From positions 1 through 64,000 of the forward strand of contig NZ_JAAIKD010000001.1 of the NCBI RefSeq assembly GCF_010820555.1: a stretch of DNA of 64,000 bases. Reading direction: 5' to 3'. The position numbers and the translations under genes were made by a program. The notes below the pieces were generated by a model. That model was not told the DNA's origin. It was given only the letters and a program-made list of their open reading frames with translations, and did no database searches. Source of the DNA: Psychroflexus aurantiacus (lineage in GTDB: Bacteria > Bacteroidota > Bacteroidia > Flavobacteriales > Flavobacteriaceae). Below, one piece after another: positions 9,069 through 17,611 of this stretch (position 1 is the first letter of the stretch; each line of letters opens with the position of its first letter).

Positions 9069-9560
9069 TTAGGTGAAATTGCTCTGGGGAGGTGGGATTG
9101 TAATATCAGGCTCATGGCCTTTTGTGAAGAAAAAGTAATCACGCATTTTTTTGTCGTTGTAGACTAAGGCCCATGGCGAAAAATGGATAGTATGATAGAG
9201 AATATGTTTATCTATTTTATTTTCAAAAATTTGTTTTTCCTTACCATCTTTTGAAGAATCATAATTAAAAATCAAATTGAAGAGTGAAATTACACCGTGT
9301 GTGTGATCATCGATTTCTTCCTTGTGATGATCCTCGGCCTCTGCTAAAGGATTCAAAACTAAAAAATCATGATCCTCTGAATGATGGATTTTCTTTTCAT
9401 TAGATTTTTCAGCATGGTGATCTTCAATAACAAATTGATGTGATAGTTTATGAAGAAGACTGTTGAATTCTGAACATAACGGAGAAAACAGGTATAATAG
9501 AGACATTACAACCAACAGGTTGCGAATAAAAAATGATGGTTTATAATGTGCTGTCCTCAA
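9069..9560 (-). CDS. His-rich single-pass membrane/secreted protein next to TonB receptor
   Basis: A 163-residue protein with a hydrophobic N-terminal segment (about residues 10-28, NLLVVMSLLYLFSPLC) and then a hydrophilic domain carrying His/Asp/Glu clusters: EDHHAEK, KIHHSEDHDF, EDHHKEEIDDHTHG. Such clusters bind Zn, Ni, Co or Cu in known periplasmic metal-buffering proteins. It is the promoter-proximal gene of a likely two-gene unit with the TonB receptor. The family is not named with confidence. The C-terminal domain (KGHEPDITIPPPQSNF) has a Pro-rich end often seen in small metal-locus proteins of Flavobacteriaceae. Confidence 0.65.
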   Translation of the reverse strand: MRTAHYKPSFFIRNLLVVMSLLYLFSPLCSEFNSLLHKLSHQFVIEDHHAEKSNEKKIHHSEDHDFLVLNPLAEAEDHHKEEIDDHTHGVISLFNLIFNYDSSKDGKEKQIFENKIDKHILYHTIHFSPWALVYNDKKMRDYFFFTKGHEPDITIPPPQSNFT

Positions 9561-10030
9561 GTATTAGTTTGAATTAAATAAAATTTAGTACTTTAGAATA
9601 TCTACGTAATAAAAGTCCAAGAGGTTTTGGAATGCTGAAAATGATAGTGATGTGTATGTGTTTTTCCGCTCAATAGTATTTATAATACGTTATATAGCTT
9701 GAGGGTATAGAGGACAGTTTTCGGAAGTTCTTTTGTCTTGCTTTGATTCAATTTTATGAGATGCTGATGAATTACATCTTAGACTTAGCTATTTCTTAAT
9801 TTGTCTGAGGAAGTAATTAAATAGAATTGGGGAAAACCAAAGAGCCTCTCCTATCAATTGTATAGCTTCATTATAGAACGATTCTAACCTGTTTTATAAA
9901 CAGGAGCACCAATATTGGACGCAAATGAAAGTTTTTAAAAGACAGTTTAGGGACGTTTAAAATGTAGAATTTTTCCTGTATGGACTCACTACACTATTTG
10001 CATAAACACAAGATTTAGTCTTGATCCCTT
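9561..10030. other. AT-rich spacer upstream of the His-rich gene
   Basis: About 470 bases with no recognisable gene. A short dyad GTATT-TAT-AATAC is present at about 9667-9679, roughly 110 bp upstream of the His-rich gene start; it could be an operator but is too AT-rich to call. Confidence 0.35.
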
Positions 10031-10034
10031 TATT

Positions 10035-10120
10035 CTCCCCCCTCAACCCCGATAGTTATCGTTAGAGCGAACTTTGGACCCTCTGATTAGTCCCGTAGTT
10101 ACGGAATAACCAACTGAGCC
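10035..10120 (-). repeat. tRNA-Asn-like pseudo-tRNA broken by two palindromes
   Basis: Two blocks are identical to the functional tRNA-Asn: 10068-10089 (22 bases, T-arm side to anticodon stem) and 10107-10119 (D-arm region). Between the acceptor/T-arm and at the anticodon loop, tRNA sequence is replaced by the dyads CGATA-GT-TATCG (10050-10061) and CCGTA-GT-TACGG (10093-10104). The anticodon is lost, so it cannot function as tRNA. It lies just downstream (minus strand) of the GIY-YIG pseudogene. Confidence 0.7.
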
Positions 10121-10156
10121 AGTTTCCCCTTAGGTGCAAAATCCGGGTCTTTAAGC

Positions 10157-10390
10157 TTAATCCGTAAGCCTCTGCTTTTTTTGCCTCTTGATGGATTTTT
10201 CAACTGCTTCTGCTTCAGCTTGGGATGAACCCCTTTCAAAGACCGCAGTCAATACCCAAGGCCTGTATTTGGATGTGAACTTATTAAAAGGTGAAGAATT
10301 ATGTTTGTTCAAACGCTTCCAGGGATCTTGAGATGACCCGCTGTAGTACTTGTCAAAACGTTTTTAATAAAGGATGTAGACGTAAAACAT
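10157..10390 (-). pseudogene. GIY-YIG endonuclease pseudogene (in-frame TAA at codon 9)
   Basis: From ATG at 10390 the frame reads MFYVYILY, then TAA, then KRFDKYYSGSSQDPWKRL, FNKFTSKYRPWVL, AEAEAVEKSIKRQKKQ and ends at TAA 10157-10159. This is a full small GIY-YIG (YhbQ/UvrC N-terminal-like) protein of 77 codons except that codon 9 is a stop and the YIG motif has become YSG. The nonsense codon and the motif change both argue that it is dead. It lies between tRNA-Asn and the broken tRNA-like repeat, on the same strand. Confidence 0.8.
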
Positions 10391-10402
10391 AATCAAAACA
10401 AA

Positions 10403-10430
10403 AAAGCCCGATACTTTCGTATCAGGCTTT
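10403..10430 (-). terminator. Terminator after tRNA-Asn
   Basis: Stem AAAGCC-C-GATAC with GTATC-A-GGCTTT (10403-10430, one mismatch, TTTC loop). On the minus strand the hairpin is followed by a T-rich tract. It is just downstream of the tRNA-Asn. Confidence 0.8.
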
Positions 10431-10435
10431 GTTTG

Positions 10436-10509
10436 CTCCCCTTCAAAGACTCGAACTTTGGACCCTCTGATTAACAGTCAGATGCTCTAACCAACTGAGC
10501 TAAAGGGGA
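10436..10509 (-). tRNA. tRNA-Asn (GTT)
   Basis: The minus strand folds into a full cloverleaf. The acceptor is TCCCCTT/AAGGGGA, the D-arm contains AGCTCAGTTGGTTAGAGC, the anticodon loop is CTGTTAA on a TCTGA/TCAGA stem (anticodon complement at 10473-10475), and the T-loop is TTCGAGT. The discriminator is G and CCA is not encoded. Length is 74. Confidence 0.95.
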
Positions 10510-10603
10510 ATTTATAGGTTGTAAAGAACTCTCGTGTTTTGCGGTTGCAAATATAAACCAATATTTAGTTTCACAAAATATTTTCTTGAAAAAATATTAA
10601 TTT

Positions 10604-11968
10604 TTAATCGCCCGTCAGCCAGCGGTAAACATCATTCCCATTAGCAAACAGCACCAAGGCTATAAGTATAAAGAAACCAATCATTTGGGCATATTCCATC
10701 ACTTTTTCGTTAGGCTTACGACCGGAAATCATCTCGTAAAGCAGGAACATCACATGCCCTCCGTCCAGGGCCGGAATAGGTAGAATATTCATAAAAGCAA
10801 GAATGATAGAAATAAAGGCGGTTGTTGTCCAGAAGGCTTTCCAGTCCCAGGCCTCAGGAAACAAACCTCCTATAGCGCCAAAGCCCCCAACCTGCGAGGC
10901 TCCTTTTTTGGTAAACACGTATTTGAACTGAGCCGCGTAATCGTGGAGCGTCCAGTAGGCAAAATCAAATCCTGCCCCTATGCTCTCTCCGAAACTGTAG
11001 TCTCTGGTCAAAATATCATCAGCCGAAATAGCTGAAGTGAACACGCCAATATTACCCTCTTCATTTGTTGTGATATCTACCTTGCCAAAACCTTCTCCGT
11101 TGAGCTCTTTATCAAGACCCGGGTTAGCTTCTGCCGTAGAATCATAAGTTAAAGAGATGGTCTCTCCCTGGCTAGCCTCTACCTTCTGTCTGAATTCGTG
11201 CCAGTAGTTCACCTTTTCACCATTGACCGAGGTGATTAAATCTCCTTGTTTTAATCCGGCTTTGGCGGCCGGGGAATCTGCCAGCACGCTGTCGATTATC
11301 GGTTGTTTCACCGGGGAAAAGGGCTGCAGAATTCCCGACTGAAACAATTGCTGACCGATATCTTCGGGCAGGGAAATCGTTTCTTTAGTTCCGGTAGGAT
11401 GCTGTACTTCTACGGTATTGACATTTCTCAGTAAAAGGTATTTATTGATATCGATCTGGCTTTGTAAAGGTTCACCATCAACACTCAAAATTTTATCGCC
11501 GTCCATAAAACCATAATCCTTCATCACCTCAGCGGTCTCTAGACCGTCATCAAATACCTCTGGAGATAAATAATTCTCCCCATATACAAAAAGCACCATC
11601 ATGTAAATCAGGAAACCAAGCACAACATTCACGGTCACCCCACCAAGCATAATGATAAGCCTCTGCCAGGCCGGTTTGCTTCTAAACTCCCAGGGCTCAG
11701 GAGGTTTGGACATCTGTTCCCGGTCCATACTCTCATCGATCATGCCCGAAATTTTGACATAGCCCCCAAGGGGCAACCAGCCAATACCGTAGACAGTATC
11801 TCCTATTTTCTTTTTGAAAAGTGAAAACTTAACATCAAAAAACAAGTAGAATTTTTCAACCCGGGTATTGAAAAGTTTGGCCGGTATGAAGTGACCAAGC
11901 TCGTGTAACACAATAAGTATAGACAAACTCAAAAGGAGCTGAAGAGCTTTTATAAAAAATGGATCCAT
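10604..11968 (-). CDS. rseP: Site-2 intramembrane zinc metalloprotease RseP
   Basis: A 454-residue membrane protease of the M50B family. HELGH at 22-26 lies in the first membrane segment and supplies two zinc ligands and the catalytic Glu; the third ligand lies in the C-terminal motif NILPIPALDGGH. Two PDZ-like regions fill the periplasmic middle (DGDKILSVDGEPL near 157; AGLKQGDLITSVNGEKV near 237). The family cleaves anti-sigma factors and remnant signal peptides in the inner membrane. Length and motif spacing are normal. No dxr or bamA neighbour, unlike in Proteobacteria. Confidence 0.94.
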   Translation of the reverse strand: MDPFFIKALQLLLSLSILIVLHELGHFIPAKLFNTRVEKFYLFFDVKFSLFKKKIGDTVYGIGWLPLGGYVKISGMIDESMDREQMSKPPEPWEFRSKPAWQRLIIMLGGVTVNVVLGFLIYMMVLFVYGENYLSPEVFDDGLETAEVMKDYGFMDGDKILSVDGEPLQSQIDINKYLLLRNVNTVEVQHPTGTKETISLPEDIGQQLFQSGILQPFSPVKQPIIDSVLADSPAAKAGLKQGDLITSVNGEKVNYWHEFRQKVEASQGETISLTYDSTAEANPGLDKELNGEGFGKVDITTNEEGNIGVFTSAISADDILTRDYSFGESIGAGFDFAYWTLHDYAAQFKYVFTKKGASQVGGFGAIGGLFPEAWDWKAFWTTTAFISIILAFMNILPIPALDGGHVMFLLYEMISGRKPNEKVMEYAQMIGFFILIALVLFANGNDVYRWLTGD

Positions 11969-12117
11969 TAATCTGTAATTTTCAATCGCAAAAGTAATCT
12001 TTTATCGGTGCATAAAAAATTTTTCATGAGCAACTGCCCAGACTTAACAAATAATTGTAACCCATGACACAACACCGCATCTGCATTCGGCTTATTTTTG
12101 CAGTATAACAATTCAAA

Positions 12118-12798
12118 ATGCTCAGGTTTTTCGCTAAATATAAATTTTTCTTCGTCGTGATGCTCATCCTCTCGGCCATCATCATCACGCTTATCTACAG
12201 GCAGTTAAAACCCACGCCCCAGCTCCCCGTTTATCAACCCAGCATGGTTACAGCTGAACTCGTGGATACCACCGTTCAATACATTAGAAAATACCACAAA
12301 GTGGATGATTTTAAGCTGGTGAATCAGAATGGCGACACGATTACCCAAAAGGATTACGAGGATAAAATCTACGTGGCCGATTTCTTTTTTACCACCTGTC
12401 AGAGCATTTGCATAGACATGGCCAAAAGCATGCAGACCCTGCAAACCGAATTTAAAAATGACGAGGAGGTGAAGTTGCTGTCCCACTCGGTCACACCAAA
12501 CATAGACGACGTTCCTCAGCTCAAATCCTATGCTTTGGAAAAAGGAGTCATCGACAGCAAATGGAACCTGGTCACGGGCGACAAACAGCAGATTTATAAC
12601 CTGGCTCGTAAAGAGTACCTGGCTTCCAAATCTGAAGGTGACGGCGGTCCTTATGATCTCATCCATACCGAAAATTTTGTGCTGGTAGACAAGGAAAAAC
12701 GCATCCGGGGCTTCTACGATGGTACCAATCCCCAGGAAATCGAAGACCTGATCAGGGATATTGACATCCTAAAGCTTGAGTACCTCCCGGAAGAATAA
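12118..12798 (+). CDS. SCO1/SenC family copper chaperone
   Basis: A 226-residue protein with an N-terminal membrane anchor (about 8-28) and a thioredoxin-fold SCO domain. The copper site is intact: Cys94 and Cys98 in TTCQSICIDM and His183 in LIHTENF. SCO proteins deliver Cu to the CuA site of cytochrome oxidase or act as thiol-disulphide reductases on the periplasmic face. A TATTTTTG promoter -7 element lies at 12093-12100, just upstream. It stands alone, divergent from rseP. Confidence 0.92.
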   Translation: MLRFFAKYKFFFVVMLILSAIIITLIYRQLKPTPQLPVYQPSMVTAELVDTTVQYIRKYHKVDDFKLVNQNGDTITQKDYEDKIYVADFFFTTCQSICIDMAKSMQTLQTEFKNDEEVKLLSHSVTPNIDDVPQLKSYALEKGVIDSKWNLVTGDKQQIYNLARKEYLASKSEGDGGPYDLIHTENFVLVDKEKRIRGFYDGTNPQEIEDLIRDIDILKLEYLPEE

Positions 12799-12814
12799 TA
12801 TTTTTCTATTTTGA

Positions 12815-12841
12815 CCTGCCTATCCTAGATAAACAGGCAGG
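12815..12841 (+). terminator. Hairpin after the SCO gene
   Basis: CCTGCC (12815-12820) pairs with GGCAGG (12836-12841) 17 bp after the SCO stop codon, with ATC-CTA-GAT inside. It lacks a good T-run, so it may be a dispersed palindromic repeat acting as a transcript end. Confidence 0.45.
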
Positions 12842-13126
12842 AATTGCCACTAAAAAATTAGTGGGTTGACGGCTTTGAGCTTTTAGGGCTTAGCATTAAC
12901 TAAAAGTGAACACCTGTTGTCGAGAAAGATTCACTCCTAAACTGGAGATCTCTGACAGGACGTAAAAAAAATAAAAGTTCACACCTAAACTAGATATCGT
13001 AAGGCTTAAAGCTAATGTATGTAAATCTCCCAGCGTTCCTTGGAAGGCTGGATAAGAATAACTCTTAAAAGCACCTCATTTTTATTTAAAAGTAAAACTG
13101 TTCATTTTGGGGTATTTCAAATTACC

Positions 13127-13143
13127 CCTCCCCTCGGGGGAGG
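13127..13143 (-). repeat. GC-rich palindrome abutting prenyltransferase stop
   Basis: CCTCCCC-TC(G)-GGGGAGG forms a stable hairpin directly beyond the stop codon of the gene at 13144. Its GC content is far above the surroundings. The motif resembles a dispersed flavobacterial intergenic palindrome and could serve as a terminator or transcript-stabilising structure. Confidence 0.5.
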
Positions 13144-14058
13144 TTAGGAGTGGAAATAAAACAGCCTTTTAATCACCGCTTCCAAATCGATGAGCATGAT
13201 ACTAAACACGCCCAGGATAAGAATAAATTTGAGGAGGTTGTGCAGGAGGAGGTAGTGGATTTTTTGCCTGGAACTCCAGAGTTGAAACAGAAATATAAGG
13301 AGTAAAACAACACAGAGGAGAAAGTAATAATCCATATAGCCTGAGTCGAAATAAAGCACTAAAATAAGAGCTGGAATGATGGTGGAAATGACCAGAACTG
13401 AGATGAGTCGCTTGGTGAATTTGACGCTGTACTTAACAGGTATCGTTGAATAATCTAAAGTAAAATCGCCTTTGAGGTTTTCGAGATCTTTGACGAGCTC
13501 CCGTATAAGAATGATGAAGAATAAGAAAATGGCATGCACAAAAATAACCGCTTCAAAATTTCTGTAATAGACGAAAATGATGAAAAAAGGCAAGATGGCC
13601 ACCAGGCCGGCCGTAAGGGTTCCCAGAAAAGGATAGCGCTTCAACTTATGAGAATACAGCCACAGCACAAAAATGTAAAAGGAAAAGAATAAGACGGCTT
13701 TAAAACTCACATAACTGGCAATGATGACGCTCAAGAAATTGAGCGTAAAATAGACACCCAGTTTGGTCTTTTGACTGACGTAATTATCCAGCAAAGTTTT
13801 TTGAGGCCTGTTGATCAGGTCTTTTTCAGAATCGTAGAAGTTATTGATAAGGTAGCCCGAAGCAATGGCCAGTGCTGTAGAAAGGATAATTAAAAAAAGA
13901 TTGGGATCCAAAACCACTTGCCGCACGGGCAAAGGATGAGCCATAATAAAAATAGAAGCTAAATATTGCGCAATTACAATGACCAAAATATTGTAACCGC
14001 GTATCACGGAGAACAAACTCAAAAATTTGAGCCAAAGGCGTTTGTTCTCTCGGGACAT
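13144..14058 (-). CDS. UbiA-family membrane prenyltransferase
   Basis: A 304-residue protein with about eight membrane segments. Both Asp-rich motifs of the UbiA superfamily are visible: NNFYDSEKD at 72-80 and the second, RELVKDLENLKGD, near 186. These bind the Mg-diphosphate of the isoprenoid donor. Flavobacterial homologues are commonly labelled geranylgeranylglycerol-phosphate geranylgeranyltransferase-like, but the acceptor is uncertain. It lies 15 bp downstream of the mevalonate-kinase-like gene on the same strand, which ties it to isoprenoid supply. Confidence 0.85.
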   Translation of the reverse strand: MSRENKRLWLKFLSLFSVIRGYNILVIVIAQYLASIFIMAHPLPVRQVVLDPNLFLIILSTALAIASGYLINNFYDSEKDLINRPQKTLLDNYVSQKTKLGVYFTLNFLSVIIASYVSFKAVLFFSFYIFVLWLYSHKLKRYPFLGTLTAGLVAILPFFIIFVYYRNFEAVIFVHAIFLFFIILIRELVKDLENLKGDFTLDYSTIPVKYSVKFTKRLISVLVISTIIPALILVLYFDSGYMDYYFLLCVVLLLIFLFQLWSSRQKIHYLLLHNLLKFILILGVFSIMLIDLEAVIKRLFYFHS

Positions 14059-14073
14059 GACTTAGTTTTTTTT

Positions 14074-15012
14074 TTAAAACGTGTAAACCACTTCCAATTT
14101 ATGATCTTTCAAAGCTGCTTTGGCCTTTTCAAAATCCTGGGTAAAGCCTAAGATATAGCCTCCACCTCCAGAGCCACAAAGTTTGAGATAGTAATCGTTG
14201 GTTTCAATTCCTTTTCTCCACAGTTCGTGAAACTGCTTGGGAATCATAGGCTTAAAATTATCCAGAACCACGTTGGATAAATGCTTGATATTTCCAAAAA
14301 GCGTTTTGAAATCTCCTTCCAAAAAGTTCTCTACGCAGGCATCTGTATGTTTTACAAACTTGTCTTTGATGATATTCCTGAAGCCTTCCTGCTTCATATT
14401 ATCCATAAAAATCTGAACCATCGGTGCTGTTTCACCTACTATGCCACTGTCCAGTAAAAAGACAGCTCCGTTACCGTTTTGAATTTGAGAAGGCAGGCCA
14501 GCCGGCTCTATATTATTTTTGGAATTGATAAGAATTGGTAAGCTTAAATAACTATTCAGTGGATCTAAACCGGAAGATTTACCGTGAAAGAAAGACTCCA
14601 TTTTAGAAAAAATGGTTTTTAGCTTGAGAAGTTTATCCTTGGACAGATTCTCTAAAACCGTAATTCTATCGAAAGCATACTTATCGTAAATCGCCGCGAC
14701 CAGGGCACCGCTACTTCCTACACCATAGCCTTGCGGAATACTGCTGTCGAAATACATGCCCTTGTCAAGATCTGCATTCAGAGAGTCCAGATCGAAACGC
14801 ACCGGAGTACGCTTTTCTGTGTTGAGTTTGCCTAAATAAGAAGAAAATCGCTTTAATTCTGAATTGGATTTGACAGCCTTTTCATCGGGTTGTTCATCCA
14901 CTTTCAAAGCTCCGTTGTAGAAATTGTAAGGAATAGATAAACCTTTGGAATCTTTGATGATACCGTATTCTCCAAACAATAAAATCTTTGAATAAAAAAG
15001 AGGTCCTTTCAT
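14074..15012 (-). CDS. GHMP kinase, mevalonate kinase-like
   Basis: A 312-residue soluble GHMP-superfamily kinase. The N-terminus KILLFGEYGI, the glycine-rich ATP loop PQGYGVGSSGAL (near 93) and the C-terminal CGSGGGGYILGF are the three GHMP motifs. Its place between a diphosphomevalonate decarboxylase and a prenyltransferase supports mevalonate kinase (ATP-dependent phosphorylation of mevalonate). Phosphomevalonate kinase is not excluded. Start is ATG at 15012. Confidence 0.82.
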   Translation of the reverse strand: MKGPLFYSKILLFGEYGIIKDSKGLSIPYNFYNGALKVDEQPDEKAVKSNSELKRFSSYLGKLNTEKRTPVRFDLDSLNADLDKGMYFDSSIPQGYGVGSSGALVAAIYDKYAFDRITVLENLSKDKLLKLKTIFSKMESFFHGKSSGLDPLNSYLSLPILINSKNNIEPAGLPSQIQNGNGAVFLLDSGIVGETAPMVQIFMDNMKQEGFRNIIKDKFVKHTDACVENFLEGDFKTLFGNIKHLSNVVLDNFKPMIPKQFHELWRKGIETNDYYLKLCGSGGGGYILGFTQDFEKAKAALKDHKLEVVYTF

Positions 15013-15170
15013 AAGCCTTAATTTAGGATAAAATTAATCAACTATGCAAATATTACTGATTATTAGGAGATAAACCATCACTTTTAAGAAAAGATATCAG
15101 TCCACACATAAAACTTTGACGAAAATAAAGCATTTTGTTTGATTTTTATACGAGAATTTAAAACAAAAAA

Positions 15171-16238
15171 TTAAAATTGAATCTGGTCATGAATCGCTTT
15201 TTTCCCCTGACAAAACTGAAGCAGATGTTCCTCGATAAAGACCCTCACTTTGGTTTCTGAAGCCTGTGGATATAAAATATGCACATTGGCTCCGGCATCC
15301 AGCGTAAAGCCGACCGGCACCTTTTCAGAGGCTCTGAACTTCCACAGCTTATGGATAACCTCCAACGTCTGGGGCTGCATCAGGATAAAGTAAGGCGAAC
15401 TGGTCATCATCATGGCATGCAGGGACAAAGCTTCGGACTCCACTAGGGCAAAAAACGCTTCATAGTTTCCTGAAGCCAGGATGGGTTTCAGTTTGGTGAT
15501 ATTTTTATCAGCCTGCTGAAAGCGCTGTTCGGCAAAGGGGTGACCATGCATCAAATTATGGCCCACACTACTGCTCACTTGCTTTTGACCTTCATCAATC
15601 AGCAAAATAGAATCTCTGAAATTTCTGAAATTGTGATGAACCTCATCGGGATAATCGATGCCATAAAAGCCTGAACTGCCCTGGATGTCCTTATGTTTTC
15701 CCCAGACCACAAGCTTACCTCCGGTACTTCTGCAGGCGCTACCCGACCCCAGTCTTGCTAAAAAAGAGGCTTTCTGAGCTTGTAATTCAGCGGTCATAGC
15801 TGGCTTAACGGAAGCCTCCATAGCTACAAAGCACTTGGCCAGCGCGGCCATTCCGCTGGCAGATGAAGCTATACCGCTGCTGTGCGGAAAAGTATTCCGG
15901 GTATGGATTTCAAACTGAAAAGACTTCAAAAATGGAGTGTAAACTTCAATTCGCCTTAGAAAGGTTTCGATTTTAGATTTAAAAGAAGGCTTGGGTTCCT
16001 TGTCTAAGAACACTTCAAAATGAAACTGATCCACAGCTTCGATACGTTTTTTTAAAATGACCTCGGTGTACGTCTTGCACTGCTCTAAGGTGAAACTAAT
16101 GGAGGTATTTTTGGGCAGCTGTTCCCCGTATTTTCCCCAGTATTTCACCAGGGCAATATTGCTTGGCGCTTCAGATGTATAGGTATTGAGGTCTGGTAAA
16201 AGCTGTGGCGTTTGGTATGTAAAATCGTTTGGATTCAT
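15171..16238 (-). CDS. mvaD: Diphosphomevalonate decarboxylase
   Basis: A 355-residue GHMP-fold enzyme that converts mevalonate diphosphate to isopentenyl diphosphate with ATP. The signature SNIALVKYWGKYGEQLP is near the N-terminus. The phosphate loop FPHSSGIASSASGMAAL, the conserved SACRSTGG and the catalytic-Asp motif TLDAGANVHILYP are all intact. I place the start at the ATG at 16238 (MNPNDFTYQT); an upstream frame extension to 16259 is possible. It heads a mevalonate/isoprenoid group with the two downstream genes, with a 158-bp gap before the kinase. Confidence 0.93.
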   Translation of the reverse strand: MNPNDFTYQTPQLLPDLNTYTSEAPSNIALVKYWGKYGEQLPKNTSISFTLEQCKTYTEVILKKRIEAVDQFHFEVFLDKEPKPSFKSKIETFLRRIEVYTPFLKSFQFEIHTRNTFPHSSGIASSASGMAALAKCFVAMEASVKPAMTAELQAQKASFLARLGSGSACRSTGGKLVVWGKHKDIQGSSGFYGIDYPDEVHHNFRNFRDSILLIDEGQKQVSSSVGHNLMHGHPFAEQRFQQADKNITKLKPILASGNYEAFFALVESEALSLHAMMMTSSPYFILMQPQTLEVIHKLWKFRASEKVPVGFTLDAGANVHILYPQASETKVRVFIEEHLLQFCQGKKAIHDQIQF

Positions 16239-16338
16239 TGTGCTCTTGATTTTCAACAAATATAAGGAAAGCCAAATGTTCTGCTATGGATTGTAGATAT
16301 TGAAAAATATTAATAATTTGCTAGACAGAAAGAAGCTT

Positions 16339-16815
16339 ATGAAACACGCTACCGTTTTAAAAATAATTATAGCCATAGTGATTTGCCTGGGATTTGGATT
16401 CGTGGGGTCTATGGCTACTCAAACCAGCGTTGACACCTGGTATACCACCCTGGAAAAACCGAGTTTCAATCCTCCCAGCTGGGTCTTCGGACCTGTCTGG
16501 ACGCTGCTTTACATCCTGATGGGTGTGGCGGCTGGGATTGTATGGAGCAGGGGGTTTCATCATGTTTGGGTGAAAACCGCCCTGTATCACTTCGGGTTTC
16601 AACTGGTCTTTAATGCGTCCTGGTCTGTTGCTTTTTTCGGATATCAGTCGCCTTTGGCCGGACTTTTTATGATCTGCGCGCTTATCATTTTAGTCCTGAT
16701 CACTTACAAATGGTTTAAAATTGTCAATAATCTGGCCGCTTACTTACTGATTCCTTATATCCTCTGGATCCTTTTTGCTGCGGTGCTCAACTTTGAAATC
16801 TGGAGGCTTAATTGA
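16339..16815 (+). CDS. TspO/MBR family membrane protein
   Basis: A 158-residue five-helix membrane protein. Signature residues are WYTTLEKPSFNPPSWVFGPVW near 31, then the helix starting LYILMGVAAGIVW, and FNASWSVAFFG around 93. TspO binds tetrapyrroles and is implicated in their turnover and in stress responses. I choose the ATG at 16339; a TTG-started extension from 16300 adds 13 unlikely residues. It is convergent with the anti-sigma gene three bases beyond its stop codon. Confidence 0.93.
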   Translation: MKHATVLKIIIAIVICLGFGFVGSMATQTSVDTWYTTLEKPSFNPPSWVFGPVWTLLYILMGVAAGIVWSRGFHHVWVKTALYHFGFQLVFNASWSVAFFGYQSPLAGLFMICALIILVLITYKWFKIVNNLAAYLLIPYILWILFAAVLNFEIWRLN

Positions 16816-16818
16816 ATT

Positions 16819-17610
16819 TTATATAGTTCCTAAAGCATAGAGCTGTTCCAGGTTTGGGGATTGACTACCCCCTGCTGGCTCCAGAGTGATTCCGAAACCT
16901 TCCGATTCTGGAATATTTTGCAATCTAAACAACTGCTCTTCAGGCGAATTGGCTTCCTCCAAAACCCCAATACTGTTTGGCGTTAACGGCTCGAAGGTGA
17001 GTGACCAGGCCTGGTAAACCATGCCTTCCGGCGCCTCCGGCAATCGGCTGATGTCTAATATCAATTCATTGGATTCATCGTCATAAAAAGCAGCAACAGC
17101 AGAATTGGGAGCGTTGATTTGATTTCCCGGAAGTATCAGCTTTCGCGTTCCAGGTCTGGACATTTTTTCCAGCAAGTCTTCCAGATTTTGCATTTTCTGA
17201 CTTTTAACAAGCATTTCGGTTTCCTGCACTTCCTTTTGTGTTGAAACCATCTGGAGTTCTTCCTGCAGATCCTGATTCAGTTTCAACAGCCATAAAATCC
17301 CTCCCAGGAGTAAAATAGCTGCAGCCCAGCCAAAGTAAGAATAGTTGGACGTGATGATTTTAACTTTAGGTTTTGTCTGAGCTACCTTCTGATTTATGTT
17401 CTGAAGCACTTCTCTTTTGACTGACGGATTTACGCCCGCAGAAGTCGCTTTAGAAAGCTTCAGAAGTGAAGATTCTATGGCGCTGACTTCTGCCTGAAGC
17501 TCAGGGTCCTTGGCAACATCTTTGGCCACCTGGGCCTGATCCTTGTCTGAGAGCGTCCCGTACACATAAAGTTCGAGCACTCCGGATTCTATATAGTCTT
17601 TAGTCGTCAT
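16819..17610 (-). CDS. Anti-sigma factor, RskA-like
   Basis: A 263-residue single-pass membrane protein: a cytoplasmic N-terminal domain of about 85 residues (TTKDYIESGVLELYVYGTL), one membrane helix (YFGWAAAILLLGGILWL), a coiled coil (about 110-145) and the C-terminal RskA-type periplasmic domain (AFYDDESNELILDISRLP, EGMVYQAWSL). It should hold the ECF sigma factor, encoded one base upstream, inactive at the membrane. It lacks the HxxxCxxC zinc motif. A RseP-type protease elsewhere in the window is a plausible releaser, by inference. Confidence 0.87.
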   Translation of the reverse strand: MTTKDYIESGVLELYVYGTLSDKDQAQVAKDVAKDPELQAEVSAIESSLLKLSKATSAGVNPSVKREVLQNINQKVAQTKPKVKIITSNYSYFGWAAAILLLGGILWLLKLNQDLQEELQMVSTQKEVQETEMLVKSQKMQNLEDLLEKMSRPGTRKLILPGNQINAPNSAVAAFYDDESNELILDISRLPEAPEGMVYQAWSLTFEPLTPNSIGVLEEANSPEEQLFRLQNIPESEGFGITLEPAGGSQSPNLEQLYALGTI

Positions 17611-17611
17611 A

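Noticed and set aside
10035-10120. A second functional tRNA-Asn
   Set aside because: The anticodon arm and T-arm are replaced by palindromes; it cannot fold or be charged.
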